64,000 nt of DNA from Candidatus Paracaedibacter symbiosus. Lineage in GTDB: Bacteria; Pseudomonadota; Alphaproteobacteria; Paracaedibacterales; Paracaedibacteraceae. Below the pieces are notes generated by a model. That model worked only from the letters and a program-made list of their open reading frames with translations. It was not told the DNA's origin and made no database searches. The stretch spans positions 208,063-272,062 of the forward strand of contig NZ_JQAK01000004.1 in the NCBI RefSeq assembly GCF_000757605.1. The letters run 5' to 3'. The translations under genes were made by a program, and so were the position numbers. Shown here one piece after another: positions 18,628 to 26,481 of this stretch (its first letter is position 1; every line of letters begins with the position of its first letter).

Positions 18628-18864
18628 ATGAGAAGTATTTTCTGGCAATGCCTTATTTTTAGTCTTTGCAGTGTGACCGCTGGCTGCGATTTTTTGCGCC
18701 CTAATTCTGAAGACCTCCTCAAGCTGGGATGGGCCAAACAACCTAAATGCCCTAAAGAACCTACCCCCCTTTATTGCTATGAGACCCTGGGCCGAACTGT
18801 CTGTCACTCTGCCCCTCTTGATAATCAGAATCGCCTGAGTGGCTATTATGGCCCAAAACCTTAG
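18628..18864 (+). CDS. small lipoprotein
   Basis: This is a 78-residue protein starting at ATG 18628 with a lipoprotein signal (SIFWQCLIFSLCSVTAGC, lipobox VTAGC at about residue 20). The mature part has PKCPKEPTPLYCYETLGR, TVCHSAPL and ends RLSGYYGPKP. A C-terminus of this shape (YCY-TL-...-C-...-PL-...-YYGP) is known to me from small hypothetical lipoproteins of several alphaproteobacteria, so it is probably real. The function is unknown. An in-frame TTG/ATG-like extension upstream exists but the signal peptide fixes the start. It lies between divergent dps and the rfbD relic. Confidence 0.7.
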   Translation: MRSIFWQCLIFSLCSVTAGCDFLRPNSEDLLKLGWAKQPKCPKEPTPLYCYETLGRTVCHSAPLDNQNRLSGYYGPKP

Positions 18865-19041
18865 ATTCTTTCGCCCTTAATTCCCACAAAAATTCTTGCA
18901 TTGGTGGATTGGGAAATTAAAGACGTTTCAACTTTAGCGCTTTACTTCAAGAACGACTAAGTAACCTAAAAAGACTCTAGGCATAAAATTATATTTTCAT
19001 TACAATGAGCAGAAACTTTATAATAAAAGTCTTATCCCCAG

Positions 19042-19947
19042 ATGATCGTCAAACAAAAGAAAAAAATTATTATTACTGGGGCTAAAGGACAGTTAGGCGC
19101 TTCTCTTTGCCGCTTTCGGTGGCCAGAATCTTATTTCATTTACCCGCTAGATCATTCTCAGCTTGATATAACGGATATGGATGCCATTGAAAAGGTGTTG
19201 TCTGCTTTGAAGCCAGATTGCATTGTAAATACAGCCGTTTATGGTATGGGGGAAGGGGCAGATACTGAAAAATCATTTCAAACTAATAGTCTTGCTTTAT
19301 TATCTCTAGCCTCATTTTGTAAAAAAAACCAAATTCCGTTGATTCACTTTTCAACAGACTATGTTTTTGACGGGCAGCAAAAATCTCCTTATAGGGAACA
19401 GGATTCTAAAAACCCCTTGAACGTGTATGGGAGCAGTAAATATGCAGGTGAGCTTATTGTTCAACACATTGCCCCTCTCCATATTATTTTAAGGACTTCT
19501 TGGCTATATGGCTCTTTAGGAAAAAACTTCATGCGTTGGATTTGGGAATCAAGCCATATGGAAAAAGAACTAACCATTATTAATGATCAAATTGGCTGCC
19601 CGACAAACGTGTTAGACGTGGCAGAGACGACAATTAAAATGGTCTGCCAACAGCTAGAAAAACCTCTGGCAGAGGGATGGGGTCTTTATCATTTATGTGG
19701 TTAAACCCCGACTTCATGGTATGAGTTTGCTGTATTTATTCTCGATGAAATTTCTAAATATAGGTCTGTAAAGCTAAAGATCAGTCCTATAGCAACGAAG
19801 GAGTACAGAGAGAAGTTTCCTAAAATTATCTTGAGACCTCTCTCCTCTGTTTTAAATTGTGATCGAATTCGAGAACAGTATTCAATCCCCCAAAAATGTT
19901 GGAAAGAAAGAGTAAAACAAGTTTTAAAGGATTGGGAAACCTTTTAG
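19042..19947 (+). pseudogene. rfbD: dTDP-4-dehydrorhamnose reductase (RfbD/RmlD), interrupted by an in-frame stop
   Basis: This is a short-chain-dehydrogenase-fold enzyme for the last step of dTDP-rhamnose synthesis. The NAD(P)-binding start is IIITGAKGQLGASLC; then the VNTAVYGMGEGAD region (the usual AYTAVD is altered), FSTDYVFDGQQKSPYRE, NVYGSSKYAGE (YxxxK catalytic), ILRTSWLYG and NDQIGCPTNVLDVAE. TAA at 19702-19704 interrupts the frame after YHLCG. The same frame continues TPTSWYEFAVFILDEISK to IPQKCWKERVKQVLKDW and a TAG at 19947, completing a normal ~300-aa protein. One substitution (for example CAA to TAA) explains it. No other rhamnose genes are nearby. Confidence 0.85.
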
Positions 19948-20115
19948 GGATATCCTCTTGAAAAGATATTCCCAGTTTTAAAGAATACATTTTAAGGAAG
20001 CTTTCTGAGAAGAGTAATGCCTCCTCTTTCTTGCCCTTCCCTCCTCACTTAATAATCATATTTTAAGCATTTCCTTCTATATTAATAATAAAATATTCTA
20101 TTTATTAGGTAGTAC

Positions 20116-20605
20116 ATGGAAAACATATTTAAGGCGAGGTATTTTAAACAAGGATTGTTAATAACCGCATTCGCAGTACTAAGTAGCGGCCTCTCCCATT
20201 CTTTTCCCCAATTACAGCTCTTACAACAGCAATTACAAGCCGCTCAATCAACACTAGGCCAAGAGCAAGCTGCCCATCAACAAGTTTTACAGAACTTTAA
20301 CCAGTGCCAGGCAGATAGAGCCGCTGCCGAAAATCAAGCTGCTCAGCTTCGTGGTCTTCTACAACAAACCGACGTGGATCACACGGCGGCTCTCCAACAA
20401 GTACAAGCCGTTCATGCAGCCGATCTCCAACAGCAACAACAACAGGTACAAGCGGCTCTTGCAAGGGAACAACAATTACAAGCCGCCCTTCAACAAGCTC
20501 AACAGGGTGGAGGTAGTCCTCAACAAATAGCCGTCTTGTAACAAGAAATTCTTCGCTTACAAAATCAGTTAAATCAAGCTGGAGGAGGTAACCCCGGAAA
20601 TGCCG
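20116..20605 (+). pseudogene. secreted Gln-rich coiled-coil protein, in-frame stop and truncated
   Basis: A signal peptide (KQGLLITAFAVLSSGLSHS) is followed by ~110 residues of Gln/Ala heptads (LQLLQQQLQAAQSTLGQEQ, ALQQAQQGGGSPQQIAVL), a long coiled coil. TAA at 20539-20541 ends the first frame (141 aa). The same frame reads on as QEILRLQNQLNQAGGGNPG, clearly the same protein, until about 20605, where the sequence becomes the reverse complement of a beta-barrel gene. So the gene has an in-frame stop and a lost 3' end. The family is not recognised; a surface or envelope role is inference from the signal and coiled coil. Confidence 0.65.
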
Positions 20606-21003
20606 TTATAGCCAGCGCGCGCAGTGATCGCATAGCCAATACCTCTGGTAAAAATTGCGACTTGGTTACCGTTAAATCCCGGTGTTAAATCTCTAAAAAC
20701 ACTTTGTTCATAAGGACCATAGGCAAAGGATCCCTCCAGAGAAAACACTAAATTTGTATGGCAGGGTACATAACGATAGCCTGCAAATAAAGCGGCCTCA
20801 AGACTTGTATCCCTCATTCTCTTATTAGGAAAAAGGGTGAGAGTGAACAAGTTATTACTAATAGAATCTGTTCTTTTACCAAAAAGTTGGGAGACACCAA
20901 AGCTTGTTCCTACATAGACCCCCTTATCGTGGAGAGAAGCAGAGGCAACTGAAGAAGTAAAACCTAAAGTAATACCAGCTAACATAATAGATTTAAAAGC
21001 CAT
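20569..21003 (-). pseudogene. outer-membrane beta-barrel protein, 3' end lost
   Basis: This is an N-terminal fragment of a small porin-like protein: the signal peptide FKSIMLAGITLGFTSSVASA, then amphipathic strands such as KGVYVGTSFGVSQLFG, AALFAGYRYVPCHTNLVFSL and GSFAYGPYEQSVF. Alternating aromatic/small residues and the SLEGSFAYG pattern are typical of OmpA-like 8-stranded barrels (opacity family) of Rickettsiales/Holosporales. The frame ends after ITARAGYNG with an unrelated tail (ISGVTSSSLI) that is the antisense of the coiled-coil gene, so roughly the last third is missing. Start ATG 21003 or GTG 21009. Probably non-functional. Confidence 0.65.
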
Positions 21004-21165
21004 ATTCACGGAGTCTATCTTTCATACTGAATGTCTTAATATTTTTTAATACAAATTTTATTTAAATGATAGATACTGTTCAATGTTTCTTATATTAAGA
21101 TAAGCAATTTAATTACGGGAGAGAGGTGGTTAGAGACCCAAGGGATATATTAAGGGCGAGAGAGC

Positions 21166-21329
21166 TAGGTTCTGTGCACCTAATTCATGCAAAGATAATT
21201 TTGAGACATTTTTAGCTGAAAATGAGGCCAAATTTCGATGTCGTCGTTTATCTACTTCGAGAAATTTAGGGAAATTTGCAAGCAAATAAGGCCAAAATGA
21301 ATTGTGGGAAACGAGGTACACAGAGCCTA
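21166..21329. repeat. full-length 164-bp inverted-repeat (MITE-like) element, copy A
   Basis: The ends are TAGGTTCTGTGCACCTAATT and ACGAGGTACACAGAGCCTA, a ~20-bp imperfect terminal inverted repeat beginning and ending with TA. The interior (TTTTGAGACATTTTTAGCTG, CAAATTTCGATGTCG, CTACTTCGAGAAATTT, GGAAATTTGCAAGCAAATA) is nearly identical to the copy at 51606-51768. It lies just downstream of the enoyl-CoA hydratase gene. On the minus strand both full copies keep an open frame reading NSFWPYLLANFPKFLEVDK. No transposase is in the element. Confidence 0.85.
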
Positions 21330-21415
21330 GACGTTTTGAAGAATATCTCCCCCGCCTGGCTGTCTCCCTTGAACTTGGTTGGAGAGAGACAGGCGGAAGG
21401 ATTTCTAAACAATCT

Positions 21416-22228
21416 TTAGCGGTGTTTGAAGGTTGCCGGCCGCTTTTCCGCAAAGGCTGCCATGCCCTCTTGGCGATCTTCCAGGGCAAAGGTTGACTGG
21501 AATAATCTTCTTTCAAAGCGAATGCCACCAACAAGTTCGGTTTCTGTTGTATGACGAATTGCCTCTTTAATCATCCGCACTACAGGAGCTGAAAAATGAG
21601 CGATCTTTGTTGCCGCTGCTAATGTTTCTTTAAGCAAGTCTGCATCTGGGTATACGCGTGAGACAAGGCCAATTTGTTCGGCTTCTTTAGCCTGAATGAT
21701 CCGTCCAGTGAGGCACATTTCCATGGCTTTTGTTTTACCAATAAGCTGGGTCAACCGCTGTGTTCCACCAGCACCAGGCATTGTCCCAATAGTAATCTCT
21801 GGCTGACCAAACTTTGCAGACTCACCAGCATAAATGATATCACACATCATAGCAAGCTCACAGCCACCCCCCAACGCATAACCTGAAACAGCAGCAAGGA
21901 CTGGTTTTTCACATTGCGCAAGGCGTTCCCAAGGATGAATGAAGTCTTTATCTGTGACATCACTAAAGGTTAAATGGCGCATTTCAACGATATCAGCGCC
22001 CGCGGCAAAGGCTTTTTCACTCCCCGTCACCACAATAGCACCGATGCGAGAATCATTTTCTGCCTGGTCGAGAGCCGCATTTAATTGCTGAATCAGTTTT
22101 TTACACAGCGCATTGAGGGCCGCTGGACGACTCAGTCGCAACAACATTACTCGATCATGAAATTCAACCTGAATTAATTCTTCGTTTATCATACCTTGCT
22201 CGGCCTTTGAACTTGAGACTGCAGACAT
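21416..22228 (-). CDS. enoyl-CoA hydratase/isomerase family protein
   Basis: This is about 270 residues of crotonase fold; it probably hydrates 2-enoyl-CoA in fatty-acid or amino-acid breakdown. Oxyanion-hole segments are SEKAFAAGADIVEM and SGYALGGGCELAMMCDI; catalytic Glu regions are in GGCELAMM and GQPEITIGTMPGAGGTQRL, so both glutamates of true hydratases are present. The C-terminus FAEKRPATFKHR is standard. Start ATG 22228 is set by a strong AAGGAG 7 bases upstream. It begins 10 bp after mutM, in the same operon direction. Together with the methylmalonyl-CoA mutase gene this hints at acyl-CoA catabolism. Confidence 0.92.
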   Translation of the reverse strand: MSAVSSSKAEQGMINEELIQVEFHDRVMLLRLSRPAALNALCKKLIQQLNAALDQAENDSRIGAIVVTGSEKAFAAGADIVEMRHLTFSDVTDKDFIHPWERLAQCEKPVLAAVSGYALGGGCELAMMCDIIYAGESAKFGQPEITIGTMPGAGGTQRLTQLIGKTKAMEMCLTGRIIQAKEAEQIGLVSRVYPDADLLKETLAAATKIAHFSAPVVRMIKEAIRHTTETELVGGIRFERRLFQSTFALEDRQEGMAAFAEKRPATFKHR

Positions 22229-22238
22229 GGATATCTCC

Positions 22239-23060
22239 TTATTTTTGGCACCTCGAACAATAAAATGTCGAGCGACCACTTTGAACTACACGACTTATTG
22301 TGCCGTCACATTGAGGTGTTTGACAAGCCTCTCCCGCACAATCGTAAACAGAAAAATGATGTTGAAAGTAGCCGAGCTTCCCGTCAATCTGTTTATAATC
22401 CTTCAATGTTGATCCGCCCACCGCAATGGCGCGACGCAATACACCCTGAATTTCGGGCAGCAATCGCTGCCAATCTTGTAAGCTGAGTGAGTTTGATTCC
22501 CGAAAGGGGCTAATGCCGGCCGCCCATAAACTTTCACAAACATAGATATTTCCCAGCCCTACCAGTCGCTGTTGCTCTAAAAGCGCAGTTTTAATGGGGC
22601 GTTTTGAATTTAAAAATAGCTGATGCGTCATCGCTACTGTCAGATCTGGATCGAGAGGCTCTTTGCCTAACTCTTTACAATAAGGACTTGTCTCCACTTG
22701 AGCGGTGGGCAACACGGCCATATACCCAAACCGGCGCGGATCATTATAGGCAAGTATCAATCCAGAACTCACTAGCAATAATAAGTGATCGTGCTTTCCT
22801 GGAGTCTCTTTTACTTCATGAAATTTGCCGGACATACCTAAGTGAATCAACCATGTATCCGCCGTTGATAGATCTATTAAAATATATTTAGCACGCCGCC
22901 GAATTCCCAAGATGGTGGCGCCTTGCAATCGCTCTGGCATTAAGTAAGGAAAAGGATAGCGCAAATTCTCTCTTCTGAGAGTAATCTCTTGGATCTGCTG
23001 ATCCGATAAAACCTTTGCCAATTCTTGGCACACAGTTTCAACTTCGGGAAGTTCTGGCAT
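22239..23060 (-). CDS. mutM: formamidopyrimidine-DNA glycosylase (8-oxoG glycosylase)
   Basis: This is a 273-residue bifunctional glycosylase/AP lyase that removes 8-oxoguanine from DNA. The N-terminus PELPEVETV holds the catalytic Pro and Glu. Further motifs are LIHLGMSGKF, HDHLLLLVSSG, YNDPRRFGYM, GLGNIYVCESLWAAGISP (helix-two-turn-helix) and the zinc finger with C-x4-C (CAGEACQTPQC) and CSRCQ at the end, as in other alphaproteobacteria. Length is normal. It starts 28 bp after the PilP/MshK-like gene and ends 10 bp before the hydratase gene. Confidence 0.96.
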   Translation of the reverse strand: MPELPEVETVCQELAKVLSDQQIQEITLRRENLRYPFPYLMPERLQGATILGIRRRAKYILIDLSTADTWLIHLGMSGKFHEVKETPGKHDHLLLLVSSGLILAYNDPRRFGYMAVLPTAQVETSPYCKELGKEPLDPDLTVAMTHQLFLNSKRPIKTALLEQQRLVGLGNIYVCESLWAAGISPFRESNSLSLQDWQRLLPEIQGVLRRAIAVGGSTLKDYKQIDGKLGYFQHHFSVYDCAGEACQTPQCDGTISRVVQSGRSTFYCSRCQK

Positions 23061-23088
23061 TATTCATTATCCTTAACATAGACTTATG

Positions 23089-23451
23089 TCAATTTTGTGT
23101 CGCAGAGCCTAAGCTTAAAACTATCGTTTTTGCGGGCACCCCTCCCTGGTCTGCTGCGATCATTTCAATCCGATCATGACAAACCTTAACTATTTTATAT
23201 TGGGAGGGGTTTTCCCCATAGGAAAAGCGTTGGCCATTCAACCACACACACCAACTTTCTTCCCCACTAAAAACAATTCCATCTAGGCGAAGCTTGGCAT
23301 TTCCTGTTTCTTTTAGGGAGGTTTGTGTTGTTAATTTTGCTTCATCTGTTGCCATGCCAATGGCTTCTAATTCTGCCGGACTCAGCATCATTGAATCGGC
23401 CATCGCCTGCACACAAAACACAGCATATAGTAAAATTATTCTTATAGTCAT
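23089..23451 (-). CDS. small exported PilP/MshK/GspC-like pilus or secretion component
   Basis: This is a 120-residue protein with a signal peptide (TIRIILLYAVFCVQAMA). The mature C-terminal part, LRLDGIVFSGEESWCVWLNG followed by ...YKIVKVCHDRIEMIAADQ and a hydrophobic strand TIVLSLG, has the layout of the HR/PilP/MshK domain: a beta-fold with an Ile-Val strand, WLNG turn and final V-x-L strand. Position directly after GspE, GspF, PilM-like and PilO-like genes supports this. Family membership is inferred from pattern and context, not strong identity. The last codons overlap a fragment resembling the CAGAGCCTA end of the 164-bp element. Confidence 0.5.
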   Translation of the reverse strand: MTIRIILLYAVFCVQAMADSMMLSPAELEAIGMATDEAKLTTQTSLKETGNAKLRLDGIVFSGEESWCVWLNGQRFSYGENPSQYKIVKVCHDRIEMIAADQGGVPAKTIVLSLGSATQN

Positions 23452-23513
23452 GCTTTAAAGATTACCTTTTAGAGAGTTATACCGATCGCCTTTCACCTCC
23501 TCCGACGTCATTG

Positions 23514-23577
23514 CGAGGAAAAAGTGAGGTGGCAATCTCTTGTCCGTATTCGCGAGGAGATCCTCACGCTTTTTTCG
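23514..23577. repeat. palindromic element, ATTGCGAGGA type, between pilus-operon genes
   Basis: CGAGGAAAAAGTGAGG (23514-23529) pairs imperfectly with CCTCACGCTTTTTTCG (23562-23577). It begins in CATTGCGAGG and contains GGCAATCTC, resembling the element at 3194-3274. It interrupts the pilus-like operon and could act as an RNA hairpin, lowering expression of the downstream gene. Confidence 0.6.
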
Positions 23578-23604
23578 AAGGCTAATGGTGATGATTCTGT
23601 AGTT

Positions 23605-24369
23605 TCAATCACGACCGGGATAGTTGAAGATTAACCATTCAAACTCTATCACAGCTTCGACTAAATGTCCTCCTTGACCAGATTTAATCTGTGACAGCAA
23701 CATATCATCTAAATCGCGACTGCGGTGCAATTTTACCATCTTTATTCCAAGAACTCCAGTGAGTTTGTTTGATAAATGCTGCAGGAAGGCAAAAATCTGT
23801 TCATCGCTCATAGCCGTAATTGTAAGGTTTCCAGGTTTAAAGGAAACTCCCTCTTCTGTCGTCAGATCATGGATTTGACCAGTTTTAAGGGTCACTCCGT
23901 ACACTCGACATAAGGAATAAAACGCCGTCTTCATTTTAATGTTGGTGAAATGAAAACTAGGTATTAAGAGTTGAAACTGTTTCCAGCGTTCAGTTTCTTG
24001 TTGGGGAAGTTTTTGCAATTCATTTTCTAAAGAAATTTGCTGATTTAATGCTTGTTTTGACTGATAATAGGGAACAAGAAATAGTGTCAAACTCCCAAAA
24101 ATAATTCCCATTCCCCCCATCAAAGCAAGCGATAACGTCATCAGTTTTGTGAGCTGCCACAACCCTTTATCTGTAGGTTTTATTTTCACAGCCAAACCCT
24201 TAAATATTTCTTCCAAAGCACCATAATGAGCTTTCGAAGAAGGCTGAATGATCTCCTCTCGATGAGAGAAAAAGATTGCCCCGATATGGCCAAAACCTCG
24301 CAAGGATGGTATCTGGCTATAACCTAGCTGGATTTTTTTCATCAATTTCTGCCACACACTTTTCACTTT
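23605..24369 (-). CDS. PilO/GspM-like bitopic inner-membrane protein
   Basis: This is about 254 residues with one TM segment in the middle (LMTLSLALMGGMGIIFGSLTLFLVPYY), then a coiled coil (SKQALNQQISLENELQKLPQ) and a periplasmic alpha/beta domain (ITAMSDEQIFAFLQHLSNKL, HLVEAVIEFEWLIF). A cytoplasmic N-terminus, TM, coiled coil and ferredoxin-like domain is the plan of PilN/PilO/GspM. The start is uncertain: GTG 24369 comes right after the stop of the upstream gene with AGGA in range, while the frame extends to an ATG at 24465 inside that gene, and ATG 24342 is also possible. Function by synteny. Confidence 0.55.
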   Translation of the reverse strand, partial: KVKSVWQKLMKKIQLGYSQIPSLRGFGHIGAIFFSHREEIIQPSSKAHYGALEEIFKGLAVKIKPTDKGLWQLTKLMTLSLALMGGMGIIFGSLTLFLVPYYQSKQALNQQISLENELQKLPQQETERWKQFQLLIPSFHFTNIKMKTAFYSLCRVYGVTLKTGQIHDLTTEEGVSFKPGNLTITAMSDEQIFAFLQHLSNKLTGVLGIKMVKLHRSRDLDDMLLSQIKSGQGGHLVEAVIEFEWLIFNYPGRD

Positions 24370-24373
24370 ATAC

Positions 24374-25429
24374 TCATCCTGAGTGTTTCTCCCCAAACTG
24401 AAGAATATATTGATGCGGCGTTGATTCTGATTCACGAAGTTTGCTGTCCTGTAAGTGGTTTTCAATCCATTCTCGAATGGTCGGAATTTCAGCGAGAAAA
24501 TAAGGACTTACAACAAATGCGACCGTCCATTCTCCCTGTTGCCACACCATATCTGTTGCGACGATTTTTCCTGGAAATTGGTGAAACAGGTTTTGGATAG
24601 CTGCTGCTGAAAATGCCTTGTTTCTCGATTGGAAAGTAAGGAAATCTTTAAATTGTAATAACTTTTCCCGCTCTTCTACCATCAAAGACTGGGAAGGATT
24701 TAAACTTGTCCATGGGTTATAATCGATAACAATTGTGCCGGCCATCCATAAAAAATACAAAGACACCGTTACGCTTGTCGCAATCCCCGCCAATAAACTC
24801 CCCACAGTTGCTATATACCGCCGACTTTGCCGCTGCTTGGCAGCCAGCCTCTCTATTAAAGGAAAATCTGGGGTCTCCAAGAGAACCCCATGCCTATGAT
24901 ACACCTCTTCGCGCAGATCAGATTCCTCTAAGACTAGCTGGGTCAACTCTTGTTTATTTTCACCACTATCAATTTCAAAGCCATAACGTCGCAGATATAG
25001 TGCAACGTCTTTTAATTGTTGCTGATGATTTTGCCCTTTTGACTGATTCCAGAAAGTAAGCCCGTCTTGCCTCAAGTGAAGATATTTTGTATCAGCAAAG
25101 GTCACACAGCTGATCCTCTCAAGAGAAGAAGATCCAGAACCAACCAATTGGGGCAAGAAAAAGACCGCGCGAACAATGCAAGGAGAGTCTAATATTCCTC
25201 GTACCATTTGCTGCTGCCAGGTAGTGAGATAGATATGCTGCAAACACTGATGTGTCTGCAAAAACTGAATGGGGTTAATGACAAGAAGAAGCGGTTTCTG
25301 GACAAGCTCAGGAATCATCTCAAGGCTTTTCCCCTCCAGACGTGCTCCATCTGTCAGCATCATCACCCAATGATCTGTCTCAAGACACATTACCGCCGCA
25401 TGCGTGAGTTTATTAAACCATTGTCTCAT
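24374..25429 (-). CDS. PilM/GspL/MshI-like pilus or secretion platform protein
   Basis: This is 351 residues. The N-terminal ~200 aa have alternating hydrophobic strands (VMMLTDGARLEGKSL, PLLLVINPIQFL, RAVFFLPQLVG) compatible with an actin-like GspL/PilM fold; conventional motifs are weak. One TM segment follows at about 215-235 (GSLLAGIATSVTVSLYFLWM), then a periplasmic part with FPGKIVATDMVWQQGEWTVA, similar to a PilN/GspL ferredoxin-like domain. ATG 25429 overlaps the TGA of gspF (TGATG), which argues for translational coupling and fixes the start; the frame is open to 25483. Role from context. Confidence 0.55.
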   Translation of the reverse strand: MRQWFNKLTHAAVMCLETDHWVMMLTDGARLEGKSLEMIPELVQKPLLLVINPIQFLQTHQCLQHIYLTTWQQQMVRGILDSPCIVRAVFFLPQLVGSGSSSLERISCVTFADTKYLHLRQDGLTFWNQSKGQNHQQQLKDVALYLRRYGFEIDSGENKQELTQLVLEESDLREEVYHRHGVLLETPDFPLIERLAAKQRQSRRYIATVGSLLAGIATSVTVSLYFLWMAGTIVIDYNPWTSLNPSQSLMVEEREKLLQFKDFLTFQSRNKAFSAAAIQNLFHQFPGKIVATDMVWQQGEWTVAFVVSPYFLAEIPTIREWIENHLQDSKLRESESTPHQYILQFGEKHSG

Positions 25430-26481
25430 CAAATGTTCCCAATTTGGGCATACATCGGCAGTAAAATGGAAACGATAACCCAAATCAAAATTGTCCCCAT
25501 TATCATAATGAGCACCGGCTGAATACTTTGAATACGACGGTCCACCTCAATCTTAAATTGAGCCATTTCAAACTCGACGTATTCAGCCAAAATCATTGGC
25601 AATCTTCCCGTCTGTTCCCCAAGATCAAAAAGGACTCCCAAGGTTGGATGGCGCTTTAAAACATCCCTTAACGCAATGGAGAGTTTTTCACCCTGAATTA
25701 AGCGATTTTTTCCCTCTTGTAATTGAAACGCACGCCACCTATTGGGAACAACCTTGATTGCCTGGTGCAAACTGATAAGCACATCCACACCCGAATCTAA
25801 AAGAATTGTAAAAACACGGATAAAAGTAACCATAATCAGTTTATCATAGAGCCTCCCAAATCCAGGTAGATGGAGGAGCTGTTTTTGGAAAAACAACCGA
25901 TAACTCTCAAGATTTGGCACCTTCAATTTTAAAGTCAGATAACTGATTATTCCCAGCCCCAAAACTCCCGCCATCACATGGGGAACAACTGTCGCAAAAC
26001 TAAGCAGGAGTCTTGTAGACAGCGGAAGTTCGTGAATGCCGAGTGAGGCAAGGTAGCCCTGCAACTGAGGAATAATATGCTGACACACCAGATAAAATAA
26101 CAGCCCCATCACCCCCAATAAAATTGATGGATACCGCAGCGCACTCGCAATGGTTTGTCTTGTTTGCAACTGCCATTTTAGGTGCTCAGTAATCATAGAA
26201 ATGACTTGTGGGTAATCCCCCTTTTTCTCAGCAATCGCAATCATTTCAACCACATCAATACCAAAAATGTCCTTGGCTTGACTCAAAGCATGACTTAATT
26301 TTTGACCACTTAAAAGATGAAGCTCAATCGTTCCTAATATTTCTGGCCACGGTTTTTTGTGAAGCACTTTGGCAAGCTCGCGAAAAGCCAATACAAGGGG
26401 TAAACCTGCACTTAAAAAATGCTTCAAATAGCTCCAGAATAGGATCATTTCTGGTAATTTGGGTTTAGAGTGAGGCCACAT
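25429..26481 (-). CDS. GspF/PilC/MshG-type inner-membrane platform protein
   Basis: This is 350 residues. It has two GspF domains, each with a hydrophobic region: SAGLPLVLAFRELAKVL, LSHALSQAKDIFGIDVVEMI-type repeat with AIAEKKGDYPQVISMI, then TM segments (ILLGVMGLLFYLVCQHIIPQL; VPHVMAGVLGLGIISYLTL), second repeat (LLDSGVDVLISLHQAIKVV, FDLGEQTGRLPMILAEYVEF) and a last TM (PVLIMIMGTILIWVIVSILLP). It anchors the assembly ATPase at the membrane. Start ATG 26481 overlaps the gspE end by 17 bp and has GGGAG 7 bases upstream. It is second gene of the operon. Confidence 0.9.
   Translation of the reverse strand: MWPHSKPKLPEMILFWSYLKHFLSAGLPLVLAFRELAKVLHKKPWPEILGTIELHLLSGQKLSHALSQAKDIFGIDVVEMIAIAEKKGDYPQVISMITEHLKWQLQTRQTIASALRYPSILLGVMGLLFYLVCQHIIPQLQGYLASLGIHELPLSTRLLLSFATVVPHVMAGVLGLGIISYLTLKLKVPNLESYRLFFQKQLLHLPGFGRLYDKLIMVTFIRVFTILLDSGVDVLISLHQAIKVVPNRWRAFQLQEGKNRLIQGEKLSIALRDVLKRHPTLGVLFDLGEQTGRLPMILAEYVEFEMAQFKIEVDRRIQSIQPVLIMIMGTILIWVIVSILLPMYAQIGNI

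Noticed and set aside
21130..21534. 134-codon minus-strand frame running through the 164-bp element into the hydratase gene
   Set aside because: It is out of frame with the well-supported enoyl-CoA hydratase gene and composed of shadow plus repeat sequence; no start signal.
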